A stretch of DNA of 64,000 nt from Ancylobacter polymorphus (GCF_030813495.1 NZ_JAUSUI010000007.1:124001-188000), one strand, 5' to 3'. Shown: positions 49,600 to 59,045, counted from the first letter of the stretch. Program-made: numbers and translations. Notes: generated by a model from the letters alone, not told the origin.

Positions 49600-50688
49600 T
49601 CAGTCCTGCGCCGCGCCGATGGTGTCCGCCATATGTGCACCACGCAGGCCGAGCGGCAGAGGCGGGCCGGTCGTGGTGTCGCGGGCGGTCTGGTGCTCGA
49701 TCTCGGCGTTCAGCTCTGCCCCCAGAAGCAGCACCGACATGGACAGCCAGATCCACACCATGAAGCCGATCACCGCTCCCAGCGAGCCATAGGTCTGCTC
49801 GTAGGAGGCGTAGCGGCTGACATACCAAGAGAAGCCGGCGGAGGTGGCGAGCCACAGCACGGCGGAAACCGCGCTGCCGAGGCTGACCCATTTCCATTGC
49901 GGGCGTTCGCGCGAAGGGCCGAAGCGGTAGACGATGGTGATGAGCAGCGCGACGATCACCGCCAGGGCCGGCCAGCGCAGTAGCGTGATCAGCCGTTCCG
50001 TGCCGGGCGGAAGGTGCAGCAAGTTGAGCAGCAGCGGCAACACCACGACAGCCGCCAGGGCGACCACGGCGAACAGCACGGCGCCGATGGTGAAGGTGAG
50101 TGTGACCAGGGTGAGGCGGAAAAACGAGCGCCGCTCCTCCTCCTCATAGACGAGGTTCAGCGCTTCGATCATCGCCTTGGTCGCGGCATTGGCGCTCCAC
50201 AGCGCCACGCCGAGGCTAATCAGGAAGCGCCAGCCGAGGCTCGCGGTCTCCGTCGCGGTCAACCTCAGGATCTGGTCGCGCATCACCTCGATCGCGCCGG
50301 ACGGCAGCAACCAGGCGGTCGCTTCGAGCTGGCCCTGGATGGTCGACGGATTGAGGAACAGCCCATAGAGCGAGATGATGGCGGCAAGCGCCGGGAAGGT
50401 GGCGAGAAGCGCGTAAAAGGTGACGCCGGCGGCAAGGCTCAGCACCCGGTTGGCGAAAAAGGCTTTGCCCGTGCGCAGCACGATGTCGCGCCAGCCTTTC
50501 GCTGGGATCTCAGTGGGGCGGGTGGCGGCGCGCCCACGGCCGGCTTCCGCCCAAGAAGCGGGTGAAATGGTGTCGGAGCCCGCGCGTCCGCCTGGACGAA
50601 AAGCCATTGCGACGATGGCGCCGATCGCCGCGCCGCTGAGGGCCGCGCTCCACAGCGCGCGTTTGTCCCGATTGTGCACGCCGCTCAT
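49600..50688 (-). CDS. YihY/BrkB family inner-membrane protein
   Basis: A 362-residue member of the YihY (formerly RNase BN) family with about six helices (from about 90 to 320). AAGVTFYALLATFPALAA and YGSLGAVIGFMVWIWLS are hallmark segments. Residues 1-70 add a helix and a polar linker. These proteins are not ribonucleases; transport or envelope roles are suspected. Convergent with the TPM gene, 20 bases apart. Confidence 0.92.
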   Translation of the reverse strand: MSGVHNRDKRALWSAALSGAAIGAIVAMAFRPGGRAGSDTISPASWAEAGRGRAATRPTEIPAKGWRDIVLRTGKAFFANRVLSLAAGVTFYALLATFPALAAIISLYGLFLNPSTIQGQLEATAWLLPSGAIEVMRDQILRLTATETASLGWRFLISLGVALWSANAATKAMIEALNLVYEEEERRSFFRLTLVTLTFTIGAVLFAVVALAAVVVLPLLLNLLHLPPGTERLITLLRWPALAVIVALLITIVYRFGPSRERPQWKWVSLGSAVSAVLWLATSAGFSWYVSRYASYEQTYGSLGAVIGFMVWIWLSMSVLLLGAELNAEIEHQTARDTTTGPPLPLGLRGAHMADTIGAAQD

Positions 50689-50778
50689 CCCCCCCTGTTC
50701 TGCCGGCGGTGACTCGTGGTCGCCGTATCCGCGTATGGGTCGGGGTGAGAACGCGGCCGGGGGGATGCCGTTCCCGGC

Positions 50779-52101
50779 TCAGCCGGTGACGAGATCGCCC
50801 CGGCCGATGCCGACATAGGTGAAGCCGCGGCTGATGAGGTCTTCAGGCGGGTAGATGTTGCGCAGATCGACCACGATGGGGCTACGCAGCTGCGCCTTCA
50901 GCCGGTCGAGATCGAGCGCGCGGAAGGCGTCCCATTCGGTGACGATGACGAGGGCGTCGGCGCCCTCGGCGCATTCATAGGCGCCGGAGGCGTAATGGAT
51001 ACCCTCGGGCAGGACCTTGCGCGCCTCTTCCATGCCGACCGGGTCATAGGCGCGGATCTTCACGCCCCGGTCAATGAGCGACTGCACGATGTTGATCGCC
51101 GGGCTGTCGCGCATGTCGTCGGTGTTCGGCTTGAAGGTAAGGCCGAGCACGGCGACGGTGGCGCCGCGCGGCGGCACGCTGAGCGCTTCCAGCACCCGGC
51201 GGCCCATCGCCGCCTTGCGGGTCTCGTTCAGCGTGGTGACGGTTTCGATGAGGCGCAGCGGCGTGCCCGCTTCCTGCGCCGTACGAGCGAGCGCCAGCGT
51301 GTCCTTTGGGAAGCAGGAGCCGCCATAGCCGGGGCCGGCATGCAGGAATTTCGGCCCGATGCGCCGGTCGAGCCCGATGCCGCGCGCCACTTCCTGCACG
51401 TCGCCACCGACCTTTTCACACAGATCCGCCATCTCGTTGATGAAAGTGATCTTCATCGCGAGGAAGGCGTTGCTGGCGTATTTGATCAGTTCGGCATTGG
51501 CCCGCTCGGTGAAGAGCAGCGGCGCCGCGTTCAGCGACAGCGGGCGGTAGAGCGCGGCCATCACCTCGCGCGCCCGCGGATCGTCCGTACCGACGACGAT
51601 GCGGTCCGGCCGCTTGAAGTCCTCGATCGCCGCGCCTTCGCGCAGGAATTCCGGGTTGGAGACGACGGCGATGTCCGCCTCCGGTACGTCCTCGCGGATG
51701 ATCGCTTCAAGATCGGCGCCGGTGCCCACCGGCACGGTCGATTTCGTGACGACGACGGTGAAGCCCTTGGCCGCCCGGGCGATTTCGCGGGCGGCGGCGT
51801 GGACATAGGACAGGTCGGCATGGCCGTCGCCACGGCGCGAGGGCGTGCCCACGGCGATGAACACCACGTCGGCGTGGGCCACGGCGGCAGGCAGATCGGT
51901 GGTGAAGTGCAGCCGGCCGCCGGCGACGTTGCGGGCGACGAGATCGTCGAGGCCGGGCTCGAAGATCGGCATGATGCCGGCCTTCAGCCGCTCGATCTTG
52001 GCAATGTCGGTGTCGACGCAGGTGACATCGTGGCCGAAGTCGGAGAAGCAGGTGCCAGAGACCAGGCCGACATAACCTGTGCCGATCATCGCGACGCGCA
52101 T
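50779..52101 (-). CDS. UDP-glucose 6-dehydrogenase
   Basis: A 440-residue NAD-dependent enzyme forming UDP-glucuronate for polysaccharide or lipid decoration. The N-terminal Rossmann motif is MIGTGYVGLVSG, and the catalytic cysteine lies in GPGYGGSCFPKDT. The ATG at 52101 gives the family N-terminus; a TTG four codons upstream is less likely. Stands alone, without polysaccharide genes beside it. Confidence 0.95.
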   Translation of the reverse strand: MRVAMIGTGYVGLVSGTCFSDFGHDVTCVDTDIAKIERLKAGIMPIFEPGLDDLVARNVAGGRLHFTTDLPAAVAHADVVFIAVGTPSRRGDGHADLSYVHAAAREIARAAKGFTVVVTKSTVPVGTGADLEAIIREDVPEADIAVVSNPEFLREGAAIEDFKRPDRIVVGTDDPRAREVMAALYRPLSLNAAPLLFTERANAELIKYASNAFLAMKITFINEMADLCEKVGGDVQEVARGIGLDRRIGPKFLHAGPGYGGSCFPKDTLALARTAQEAGTPLRLIETVTTLNETRKAAMGRRVLEALSVPPRGATVAVLGLTFKPNTDDMRDSPAINIVQSLIDRGVKIRAYDPVGMEEARKVLPEGIHYASGAYECAEGADALVIVTEWDAFRALDLDRLKAQLRSPIVVDLRNIYPPEDLISRGFTYVGIGRGDLVTG

Positions 52102-52405
52102 ATGTGCTCTCAATCCGTTTGACGGTGGAGGCCCCTGCCGCCGTCAGAAGCCTTCTTCACCTTTAGCCAATCATGCCAGGCACTTCGAGAGTCGTTGCGG
52201 CGGTTGGTCAGGGGACGGGAGAATGCCAGCCCTGTGCGTCGTCTACACGACAGGAGCAGCGCCGTGTCGACGTCTTGCGATGCACCTCTGCAGGCGCTTG
52301 TCAGCATCCGTCAGACGTGATGTTCCGTCCCATTTGCGCCGGCAGGGGGAGCGGCTAGTAATATCCGGCCGCTCGCCCAGCGGCTGCCAGCATGAGTGAC
52401 GCGCC
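52102..52405. other. 304-base intergenic region, divergent promoters
   Basis: Separates the minus-strand UDP-glucose dehydrogenase gene from the plus-strand DsbB gene. It must carry both promoters. No clear repeat, RNA structure or supported gene was found; short open frames here lack coding character. Confidence 0.6.
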
Positions 52406-53005
52406 ATGACCGCCCCGTCTCCCGCCCCGTCTCCCGCCCCGTCTACGGCCACCGCCCCGTCCGCCGACGCCCGCCGCGCGGTGCGCAACCGGCAGGTCAC
52501 CGCCGGACTGGTGGTCGCCGTGATTGGCGCCGGAGCGCTTGGAGGTGCCTGGTATTTTCAGCTCGTGGTCGGGCTGGCGCCCTGTCCGCTCTGCCTCGAA
52601 CAGCGCATTCCCTACTATATCGGTGTGCCGGTGGCGCTCATCGGCGCGCTGTGCGGGGGGCTCGGCAAGGAGGGGCTGGCGCGGGTGGCGCTGGCGCTTG
52701 CCGGCATGCTGATGGCGCTCGGCGCGTTTCTCGCCGTCTACCATGCCGGGGTGGAATGGGGCCTGTGGGCCGGTCCGGAAACCTGTTCGGGTGCCGGCCC
52801 GGCGGTGGGGGGCGGCAACCTGCTCGGCCAGCTGCAGACGGCGCGGGTGGTGCGCTGCGACGAGGCGCCCTGGCGCCTGCTGGGCCTTTCCCTCGCCGGC
52901 TATAATGCCTTCATCGCCGCGTCGCTGCTGGTGGTGGCGATGTGGGGCGCGACGGCCAAGGCCCGAGCCGTCGAGGCTCACGGGTCCAGTTCGGTGTCCC
53001 AGTAG
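52406..53005 (+). CDS. dsbB: disulfide bond formation protein B
   Basis: A 199-residue inner-membrane quinone reductase that reoxidises DsbA. Four helices follow a polar N-terminus; the first periplasmic loop has CPLC (about residue 60), and the second has the Cys pair in PETCSG and VVRCDEAPW. The first 25 residues are a Pro/Ala/Ser run encoded by three 12-base repeats and may not be needed; an internal GTG in RAVRNRQ is an alternative start. Its 3' end overlaps the convergent HNH gene by 28 bases. Confidence 0.9.
   Translation: MTAPSPAPSPAPSTATAPSADARRAVRNRQVTAGLVVAVIGAGALGGAWYFQLVVGLAPCPLCLEQRIPYYIGVPVALIGALCGGLGKEGLARVALALAGMLMALGAFLAVYHAGVEWGLWAGPETCSGAGPAVGGGNLLGQLQTARVVRCDEAPWRLLGLSLAGYNAFIAASLLVVAMWGATAKARAVEAHGSSSVSQ
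52411..52446 (+). repeat. three tandem 12-base repeats at dsbB start
   Basis: CGCCCCGTCTCC is repeated three times (last copy with one change), encoding the PAPS-type N-terminal run. Copy number changes would keep the frame. Confidence 0.85.
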
Positions 53006-53535
53006 AGATAGTCCATCCAGCTGTCGTGCAGGTAGTTCGGCGGAAAGTGGCGGCCGTTCTGGTGCAGGTCGAACACGCTCGGCTGATAGGGTTTCTGGCG
53101 CGGCACCATATGGGCGGCCTCCGGCATCAGGCTCCCCTTGCGCAGATTGCAGGGCGAGCAGGCGGCGACGACATTCTCCCAGGTGGTCTGGCCACCGCGT
53201 GAGCGCGGAATGACGTGATCGAACGTCAGGTCTTCGCGGGAATCGCAGTACTGGCAGGTGAAGCGGTCGCGCAGGAAGACGTTGAAACGGGTGAAGGCCG
53301 GTTGACGCGACGGGCGGATGAAGGTCTTGAGCGAGACGACGCTCGGCAGCCGCATCTGGAAGGTCGCGCTGGAGACCTGCCGCTCGTAATATTCGACGAT
53401 GTTCACCCGATCGAGAAACACCGCCTTGATGGCGTCCTGCCACGCCCAGACCGAGAGAGGGTAATAGCTCAGAGGCCGGTAATCGGCATTGAGCACGAGG
53501 GCAGGCCAGGCACCCGGAGACAAAGTCGCCGTCAA
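52978..53535 (-). CDS. HNH endonuclease
   Basis: A 185-residue HNH nuclease. The domain spans about 85-135: RFTCQYCDS and CSPCNLRKG give the structural zinc cysteines and DLTFDHVIPRSRGG the catalytic His region. The N-terminal part (VLNADYRPLSYYPLS) is typical of a widely conserved stand-alone HNH family whose target is unknown. No ATG fits; a TTG at 53535 follows AGGGAG by six bases. Overlaps dsbB tail to tail by 28 bases. Confidence 0.9.
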   Translation of the reverse strand: MTATLSPGAWPALVLNADYRPLSYYPLSVWAWQDAIKAVFLDRVNIVEYYERQVSSATFQMRLPSVVSLKTFIRPSRQPAFTRFNVFLRDRFTCQYCDSREDLTFDHVIPRSRGGQTTWENVVAACSPCNLRKGSLMPEAAHMVPRQKPYQPSVFDLHQNGRHFPPNYLHDSWMDYLYWDTELDP

Positions 53536-53664
53536 CGCTCGCTCCCTGTCAGGAACGTCCGCACGGTCGCTCGAGTCGGCGCCGCGTGACGCACGGCAAT
53601 AGTCTATAGGGAGCGTGTCAGTCTTGTGAAGCGCCGGCTGGCAATTGGCCGCGTCGGCCCGGCT

Positions 53665-54324
53665 TCAGGCCAGCACCTCGGTAAGGAAGGTGCCGGCCAG
53701 CGACAGGCCGGTGCCGTCAATGCCGTGGGCGAGGCCATTGGACAGGTGCGCGCGCACCGCGACGCCCTGCTGCTGCAGGCTTTCCACCGCGCGCGGCAGC
53801 GCCATGGGCGGGATGACCTGATCGAGGTCGCCATGGATGAGCAGCACGGGCGGGCGGGCGGTGATCTCCTCCGCGAAGGCCGCCGTCGCGCCCTCGGGCG
53901 GGAGGACATGGATGCCGGAGAAGCCGACAATGCCGGCGGGCGCGACCTTGCGGCGCAGGCCCACATGCAGCGCCATCATCGTGCCCTGGCTGAAGCCGAC
54001 CAGCGCGAGGCGTGAGCCGGGCAGGTTCAGCCGCGCCAGCTCGGCGTCGAGAAAGCCGTCGAGCGCGCGCTGCGCGCTCTGCACCCCGGCCCAGCGTTCG
54101 CGGTCGTTGCGTTCGGTGTAGCCGAACCATTGCCGGCCGACCGGGGCGATGGCCAGCGGTTCCGGGGCATGGGGCGAGACGAAGGCGGTGTTGGGGAGCA
54201 GCGGCGCCCAATAGTCGCCGAGGTCGATCAGGTCGCGCCCGTCGGCGCCATAGCCGTGCAGCAGCACGACCAGCGAGGTAGCCGGTTCGCCGGAGCGGGG
54301 CGATAGGCGGGGACCATCAAGCAT
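53665..54324 (-). CDS. alpha/beta hydrolase, carboxylesterase/phospholipase type
   Basis: A 219-residue serine hydrolase of the YpfH/carboxylesterase-2 family. The oxyanion start is VVLLHGYGADGRDL, the nucleophile elbow GFSQGTMMAL, and the Asp/His pair are in IHGDLDQVIP and SNGLAHGID. Acts on short acyl esters or phospholipids; real substrate unknown. The ATG at 54324 overlaps the M23 gene stop in TGATG, so the two are coupled. Confidence 0.9.
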   Translation of the reverse strand: MLDGPRLSPRSGEPATSLVVLLHGYGADGRDLIDLGDYWAPLLPNTAFVSPHAPEPLAIAPVGRQWFGYTERNDRERWAGVQSAQRALDGFLDAELARLNLPGSRLALVGFSQGTMMALHVGLRRKVAPAGIVGFSGIHVLPPEGATAAFAEEITARPPVLLIHGDLDQVIPPMALPRAVESLQQQGVAVRAHLSNGLAHGIDGTGLSLAGTFLTEVLA

Positions 54325-56288
54325 CAATTGGTCTCGGCGTCGCCGGCGTTGCTGGAGGCCACGCGCGGCGCGCTGCTGTGGTTGAGCAGGGCGTCGATAT
54401 TGGCACGCTCCTTCTCGAAGCTGGCGAGAATGCGCCCGTCCAGCGCCCGCCCGCGCGGCAGGCGGATGCGCATCGGATCGACGAAGCGGCCGTTCACCAG
54501 CACTTCGTAATGCAGGTGCGCGCCGGTGGAGAGGCCGGTGGAGCCGATATAGCCGATGAGTTGGCCCTGGCGCACCCGCACCCCTTCGCGGATGCCCTTG
54601 GCGAAACCGGACTGGTGGGAATAGGTGGTGACATAGCCATTGGCGTGCTGGATCTCGATGCGGCGGCCATAGCCGGAGGTCCAGGCCGCCTTCTTGATCA
54701 CGCCATTGCCGGCGGCGTAGATCGGCGTGCCGGTGCGGTCGGACCAGTCGACGCCCGAATGCAGGCGGCTATAGCCCAGAATCGGGTGGCGGCGCATGCC
54801 AAAGCCCGACCGCAGCTGGCCACCGGAGAGCGGCTTGCGCACCAGGAACTTCTTCGCGCTCTTGCCCGCGTCGTCATAGAAATCGACCAGCCCGTCATCG
54901 GGGGTCTGGTAGCGGTAATAGCGTCGTTCCTCGCCGCCGACGGTGAGGCCGGCATAGAGCACGCCGCCGGCGCCGCCCGCCTCGTCGGGCTCATAGAGCA
55001 CTTCGAGCGAATCGCCGGCGCGCACGCGGCGCTGGAAATCCACGTCGAAGGAATAGACGCGGATCATGCTCTCGATCACCGGGCGCGGCACCTCGTGGCG
55101 CAGCGCGGTCTCCCAGATGCTGTCATAAAGGGTGATGCGCCCGCCGCCGCTGTCCTCGTCGCCATCGTCCGGGCCGAGATCGGCGAGCTGGGTGTCGCTC
55201 GCCTCCTGAACGGGGAGGAAAGTGCCGCTGTCGGACAGCGCCACCGTGCCCTGATGGCCGCTCTCGCCGAACACCGCCACGCGCAGCGGCATCGCCCCTT
55301 CGGTGGCGTTGTCGAGCAGCACCTTGAGCCGCAGGCCCGGGGTGAGCTTGCCGGAAAGTTCGCGCGTGCCGAAGGCCCGCGCCGCGCCATTGGCCGCGAC
55401 ATCGGGCACGCCGAGGTCGATGAGGATGGAGGCGACGGTGTCCCCCGCCTTGGCCACGACGGTACGTTCGGACCAGTCATTGCCGCCGGAGGCATCCTCG
55501 GCCGACTTGTCGACCGCCGACATGTTTTCGGGCTGTTGCAGTGCGTTCAGCGGATCGGCGGCGCCGGACGGTGCATAGGCCATCATGCCGAGGCCCGGGA
55601 AAGCCGGTGCGCGAGCATCGGCGGTGGGCACGCTGAATTCGGCGGTCTCGCGCACCTTCATCAGCACATCTTCCATCGGCAGTTCGGCGGCGAAGCGGGT
55701 GCTGGGCGGAAGTGTGGCGATGTCGCGCAGAACGATGGTGAGGTCGCCGGTGGGTTCGGCCTGCACCGCATCGGTGTCGTCATTGGTCGATTCGGCGATC
55801 AGCTTGGCCGGGTTGAAACGCGGCACGTCAACCGAGGCGGAGGTGACGGACTGGGCCAGATTGGTCGCCACCTTGGTGACGGCGCGCACCTTGATGACCT
55901 CGCGGTCGCCGTCCTTGACGGTGGTGGACAGGCGCAGCGTCTGCTTGGCGCTGAAGCTCTCGGAGAGGATCGACATGCGGTCGCCCTTGCGGGCGACGTT
56001 TGAGGGGCGCTCGCCCGCCGCCAGCGTGCCGCGCAACGCCGAGCGCACCGTCTCCGGCGACTGGGCGAAGCGGTATTCGCCATCAAGCGCGGCATAGACC
56101 GCGCCGCCCATCAGCGCCGCACCGCAAATGCCGGTGAGCAGCGTCGCCATCAGCCAGCGGATGGAGATGCGGCGGCGGTTGATCGGCTCTTCGGCATCGC
56201 CGTCGACGCCGAGCGGCGGCTCGTCGCCGAGATCGAGCGCCGTGAGGTTCCCACGCCTCGCGCCTGCCAGTCCGCGCCTCGTCTCCAA
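54324..56288 (-). CDS. M23 family metallopeptidase (peptidoglycan endopeptidase)
   Basis: A 654-residue envelope protein. After a cytoplasmic leader a helix (about 46-68) anchors it; a LysM/OapA-like region lies near 275-330 (VVAKAGDTVASILIDLG). The C-terminal LytM domain (about 500-625) keeps the zinc ligands HSGVDW (His, Asp) and HLHYEVLVNG. It likely cleaves peptidoglycan cross-links or regulates amidases in growth and division. The start at a TTG preceded by GGGGAA is uncertain; a Met at about residue 47 would sit inside the helix. Confidence 0.9.
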   Translation of the reverse strand: METRRGLAGARRGNLTALDLGDEPPLGVDGDAEEPINRRRISIRWLMATLLTGICGAALMGGAVYAALDGEYRFAQSPETVRSALRGTLAAGERPSNVARKGDRMSILSESFSAKQTLRLSTTVKDGDREVIKVRAVTKVATNLAQSVTSASVDVPRFNPAKLIAESTNDDTDAVQAEPTGDLTIVLRDIATLPPSTRFAAELPMEDVLMKVRETAEFSVPTADARAPAFPGLGMMAYAPSGAADPLNALQQPENMSAVDKSAEDASGGNDWSERTVVAKAGDTVASILIDLGVPDVAANGAARAFGTRELSGKLTPGLRLKVLLDNATEGAMPLRVAVFGESGHQGTVALSDSGTFLPVQEASDTQLADLGPDDGDEDSGGGRITLYDSIWETALRHEVPRPVIESMIRVYSFDVDFQRRVRAGDSLEVLYEPDEAGGAGGVLYAGLTVGGEERRYYRYQTPDDGLVDFYDDAGKSAKKFLVRKPLSGGQLRSGFGMRRHPILGYSRLHSGVDWSDRTGTPIYAAGNGVIKKAAWTSGYGRRIEIQHANGYVTTYSHQSGFAKGIREGVRVRQGQLIGYIGSTGLSTGAHLHYEVLVNGRFVDPMRIRLPRGRALDGRILASFEKERANIDALLNHSSAPRVASSNAGDAETN

Positions 56289-56605
56289 CAGGCTTCCCCG
56301 CCTTCCCTCGTGGTGCGCCGCGCGGTCGAAAACCGGGGTGCGCTCATATGTTTACAACGGCGCCCGGCGGCGCTCGCTTCGTGGGCCCGGCGCCCGCCGG
56401 GCGCTGGCTCTGTGATCCGGCCCGGCAAGCGGTCGCTTGCGCAAGGACACGTCGAGAGGTTTTAAGATACCCCCGCGATAGATGGAGGGACGATGCCGCC
56501 CATGATCGCGCCCGTCAACCCGGCCCGTCATCGATTCGACGCGGGCGCCGAGCGGCGAAGTCCCGATCTAAAGCGGGGCCTCGCGGCAAAAGGATGGCGG
56601 GAGCG
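56289..56605. other. 317-base intergenic region
   Basis: Lies between the M23 gene start and the 3' end of the esterase gene, both minus strand. It should contain the M23 promoter. A perfect 18-base inverted repeat GCCCGGCG-CC-CGCCGGGC lies at 56385-56402. A plus-strand 73-codon frame from 56493, although preceded by GGAGGG, runs antisense into the esterase gene and is not accepted. Confidence 0.55.
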
Positions 56606-57946
56606 CTATTGGGCGCTTGCGGCCCGGGCGCGCAGCGGCGAGGGCGGCGGCAGCGGCACCTGTGCGAGGCGGGTCGCGGCGGCCGGCGTAGCTGCCTGTC
56701 CCGCGCCGGCCTGAACGAATCCACCTTGCCCGAAGCCTGCCTGCAAAGGCAGAGGGGCGCCGGGCGCAAGCGGCCTGTTGAGCCCGGGGGTGGCCCCCGT
56801 CGCGGCGAAAGCGGCGGGGGCGGGCGTGCCGGCGTCAGGCGTCTCGGCTTCCGGCACGATACCCTGCCAGGCGCTGGCGATCGTCGTCGGCTCGCGCAGG
56901 ATCGGCCGGGCAGCGGTGGCCGTCCGTGCGGGGGCTGCGGCACGGGTGTTGGAGGTGACGGCCGCTGGCGCTGCGGCGGCGGGCGCGGCTGCCGCGATTT
57001 CGGCCGCCGGGGCGCCGCCGAAACGCTTGAAGAAGCTCCAGATCTCTTCCGGCGCGTCGAGCCCGCTGCGGCGCGGCCCGAGCAGCACGGAGGCGAACGC
57101 GTCCACCGCATCGGTCGACTGCGCGGGCGGCTGATGGCCGCCGGCGATCTCGTAATAGGCGACGGCGGCGCCGGGGGCGCAATTGTTCCAGCGGGTAATG
57201 CGGGCCTGCGGGACGCTGGAGATGTCCGGCGCGGCGCAGCCGTCGAGCTGCGCGAACAGGGCGGCGGTGGCGTCCGCCGACATCAGCCGGGCGCCGGGGG
57301 TGGGACGGCCGAACATCGGCACGATGGGATCATAAGTGCCGTTCATCAAGAGGATCGGCACGGGCTTCGACGGACGGCAGCTCTCGGTATAGCCGACCGG
57401 CACCGTCATCATCATCGTCGCATAGGCCTGGAAGCGGTCGGCATAGTTGCAGGCGACATAGGCGGTGAGAAAGCCGCCATTGGAAAAGCCCATGAGATAG
57501 GCGCGCGAGGGATCGGCGATGCCCTCAGCGACCAGCGTGTCCAGCACGTCGAGCACGAAGCGGCCATCGTCGCGCTTGTGCAGCAGCGGAATAAAGCCGG
57601 CGATCGAACTGCGGCCGTCGTTCCAGAGGAGGTTCATGCCTTTGGGGTAGGCGACAACGAATCCCTCGCGGTCGGCGATGGCGTCGAGATCGAGATAGCG
57701 CTGCATCATTCCGGCCGGCTGCAGCGCGCCGTGAAGCGCGATCACCAGGGGCAGCGGGCCGGGACCGGCGTTCGCCGGACGGTGCAGGATGAATTCGCGG
57801 GAGAGGCCGCCGGAAACCAGACTGCGCACCGAATCCTGCGGCGCGTCTTGCGCCTGGGCCTCGGCCGGCGAGGAAGCGAACCCGCCAAGGGCGAGGAACA
57901 TCGCCAGGGCTGCGCCCAGCAGGCATCTGGGTTTCGCAAAAAGCAT
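56606..57946 (-). CDS. PHB depolymerase-family esterase (LpqC-like)
   Basis: A 446-residue exported alpha/beta hydrolase. A signal peptide covers about 1-30. The oxyanion motif is LVIALHGAL, the nucleophile elbow is GFSNGGFLTAYVA, and YEIAGGHQPP carries the catalytic His. The catalytic domain ends near residue 310; the last 130 residues are Ala/Pro-rich and low-complexity. Such enzymes hydrolyse polyhydroxybutyrate, feruloyl or acetyl-xylan esters; choice cannot be made from sequence. Confidence 0.88.
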   Translation of the reverse strand: MLFAKPRCLLGAALAMFLALGGFASSPAEAQAQDAPQDSVRSLVSGGLSREFILHRPANAGPGPLPLVIALHGALQPAGMMQRYLDLDAIADREGFVVAYPKGMNLLWNDGRSSIAGFIPLLHKRDDGRFVLDVLDTLVAEGIADPSRAYLMGFSNGGFLTAYVACNYADRFQAYATMMMTVPVGYTESCRPSKPVPILLMNGTYDPIVPMFGRPTPGARLMSADATAALFAQLDGCAAPDISSVPQARITRWNNCAPGAAVAYYEIAGGHQPPAQSTDAVDAFASVLLGPRRSGLDAPEEIWSFFKRFGGAPAAEIAAAAPAAAAPAAVTSNTRAAAPARTATAARPILREPTTIASAWQGIVPEAETPDAGTPAPAAFAATGATPGLNRPLAPGAPLPLQAGFGQGGFVQAGAGQAATPAAATRLAQVPLPPPSPLRARAASAQ

Positions 57947-58251
57947 GGACGGCGCGACCTCGAATGGGCGGGTTCCGCAGGACCCTTACTGACGGCGGAT
58001 TTCCGTCAATTAAAAGGCAAAGATGGTTAACAGCCCGTCAGCGGCAGCTTTCGTGGAGCTTTCCTCCGCCCGCCGCGTTGGCGAAAAGGGGGGTGCGCGA
58101 GCCGGCGCGGTTGCGCTAGGGTGCGCGTGCTGCAGCGCAACCCGAAAGAGGGCGCGCGGAGGAGCGATAGGATTTGCCTTTGGAATGATTGCGAACTGCA
58201 ATCGTTTCCGCTACGCACACTTCATCTTCCTGAGTGATCTGGGACACCGAC
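57947..58251. other. 305-base regulatory region upstream of sdhCDAB
   Basis: Separates the minus-strand esterase from the succinate dehydrogenase operon and must hold both promoters. A perfect inverted repeat sits at 58187-58203, about 50 bases before sdhC. No gene is supported here. Confidence 0.6.
58187..58203. promoter_or_regulatory. candidate operator of sdhCDAB (Fur-family-like)
   Basis: GATTGC-GAACT-GCAATC is a perfect 6+5+6 inverted repeat; with outer AA/TT it extends imperfectly to 58184-58206. It resembles TTGCGA-type sites of alphaproteobacterial Fur proteins, and sdh genes are iron-responsive in this class. The regulator identity is inference. Confidence 0.5.
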
Positions 58252-58644
58252 ATGGCAGGAGCGGCCGAGCGGCCCCTTTCCCCACATCTGCAAATTTACC
58301 GCCCGATGCTGACGATGATGATGTCCATCGTGCATCGCATCACCGGCGTCGCGTTGTATTTCGGTACGGCGCTGCTGGTGATCTGGCTGCTGGCTGCCGC
58401 CAGCTCCGGCCAGGCCTTCAGCACCGTGAACGGGCTTTACGGCAGCTGGCTGGGGCTTCTGGTGCTGGTGGGCTACAGCTGGGCGCTGATTCATCATGCG
58501 CTGGGCGGCATTCGTCACTTTATCTGGGACACGGGTGCGGGCTTCGGCCCCGGGCCGCGCGAATTGTTCGCCAAGCTCACCATCGGCGGCTCGGTCGCGC
58601 TGACCGTCGTCATGTGGGTGGTCATCTGGCTGGTGAAGGGCTGA
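58252..58644 (+). CDS. sdhC: succinate dehydrogenase cytochrome b556 subunit
   Basis: A 130-residue three-helix membrane anchor binding haem b and ubiquinone. RPLSPHLQIYRP at the N-terminus, SIVHRITG with the quinone-site Ser/Arg, and HHALGGIRHFIWD with the haem-ligand His are typical. ATG at 58252 matches the family start. Followed by sdhD after two bases. Confidence 0.95.
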   Translation: MAGAAERPLSPHLQIYRPMLTMMMSIVHRITGVALYFGTALLVIWLLAAASSGQAFSTVNGLYGSWLGLLVLVGYSWALIHHALGGIRHFIWDTGAGFGPGPRELFAKLTIGGSVALTVVMWVVIWLVKG

Positions 58645-58646
58645 TC

Positions 58647-59045
58647 ATGAGCGTTTCCCCGGGTTCCTCCATGCGCACGCCGCGCCGGCGGGTCGCCGGC
58701 CTCGGCTCCGCGCGCTCCGGCACCGGCCATTTCTGGCTGCAGCGGCTCACCGCGATCGGCAATCTTCTGCTGATCCTGATCGCCCTGCCCATCGTAATAG
58801 CGGCAGCGGGTCAGGAGCAGGCGCAGGTGGTGGCCATCATCGGCCATCCGCTCGTCGCCATCGTGCTGCTGCTGCTGCTGTTCTCGATCTGCTTCCACAT
58901 GCGCATCGGCATGCAGGTAGTGATCGAGGACTATGTCCACACGGAGGGGCTGAAGGTGCTCGCGCTGATCGCCAACACCTTTTTCACCATCGCGGTCGGC
59001 AGCGCCGGTGCGTTCGCCGTCCTCAAGATCAGTTTCGGAGGCTGA
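58647..59045 (+). CDS. sdhD: succinate dehydrogenase hydrophobic anchor subunit
   Basis: A 132-residue second anchor with three helices. [15 protein letters not shown] and the haem-proximal [15 protein letters not shown] are recognisable alphaproteobacterial SdhD motifs. It lies between sdhC and sdhA with gaps of two and four bases, so the four genes are one operon. Confidence 0.94.
   Translation: MSVSPGSSMRTPRRRVAGLGSARSGTGHFWLQRLTAIGNLLLILIALPIVIAAAGQEQAQVVAIIGHPLVAIVLLLLLFSICFHMRIGMQVVIEDYVHTEGLKVLALIANTFFTIAVGSAGAFAVLKISFGG

Noticed and set aside
56493-56714. 73-codon plus-strand frame preceded by GGAGGG
   Set aside because: It runs antisense into the esterase gene for half its length, has shadow-like composition and no family resemblance.
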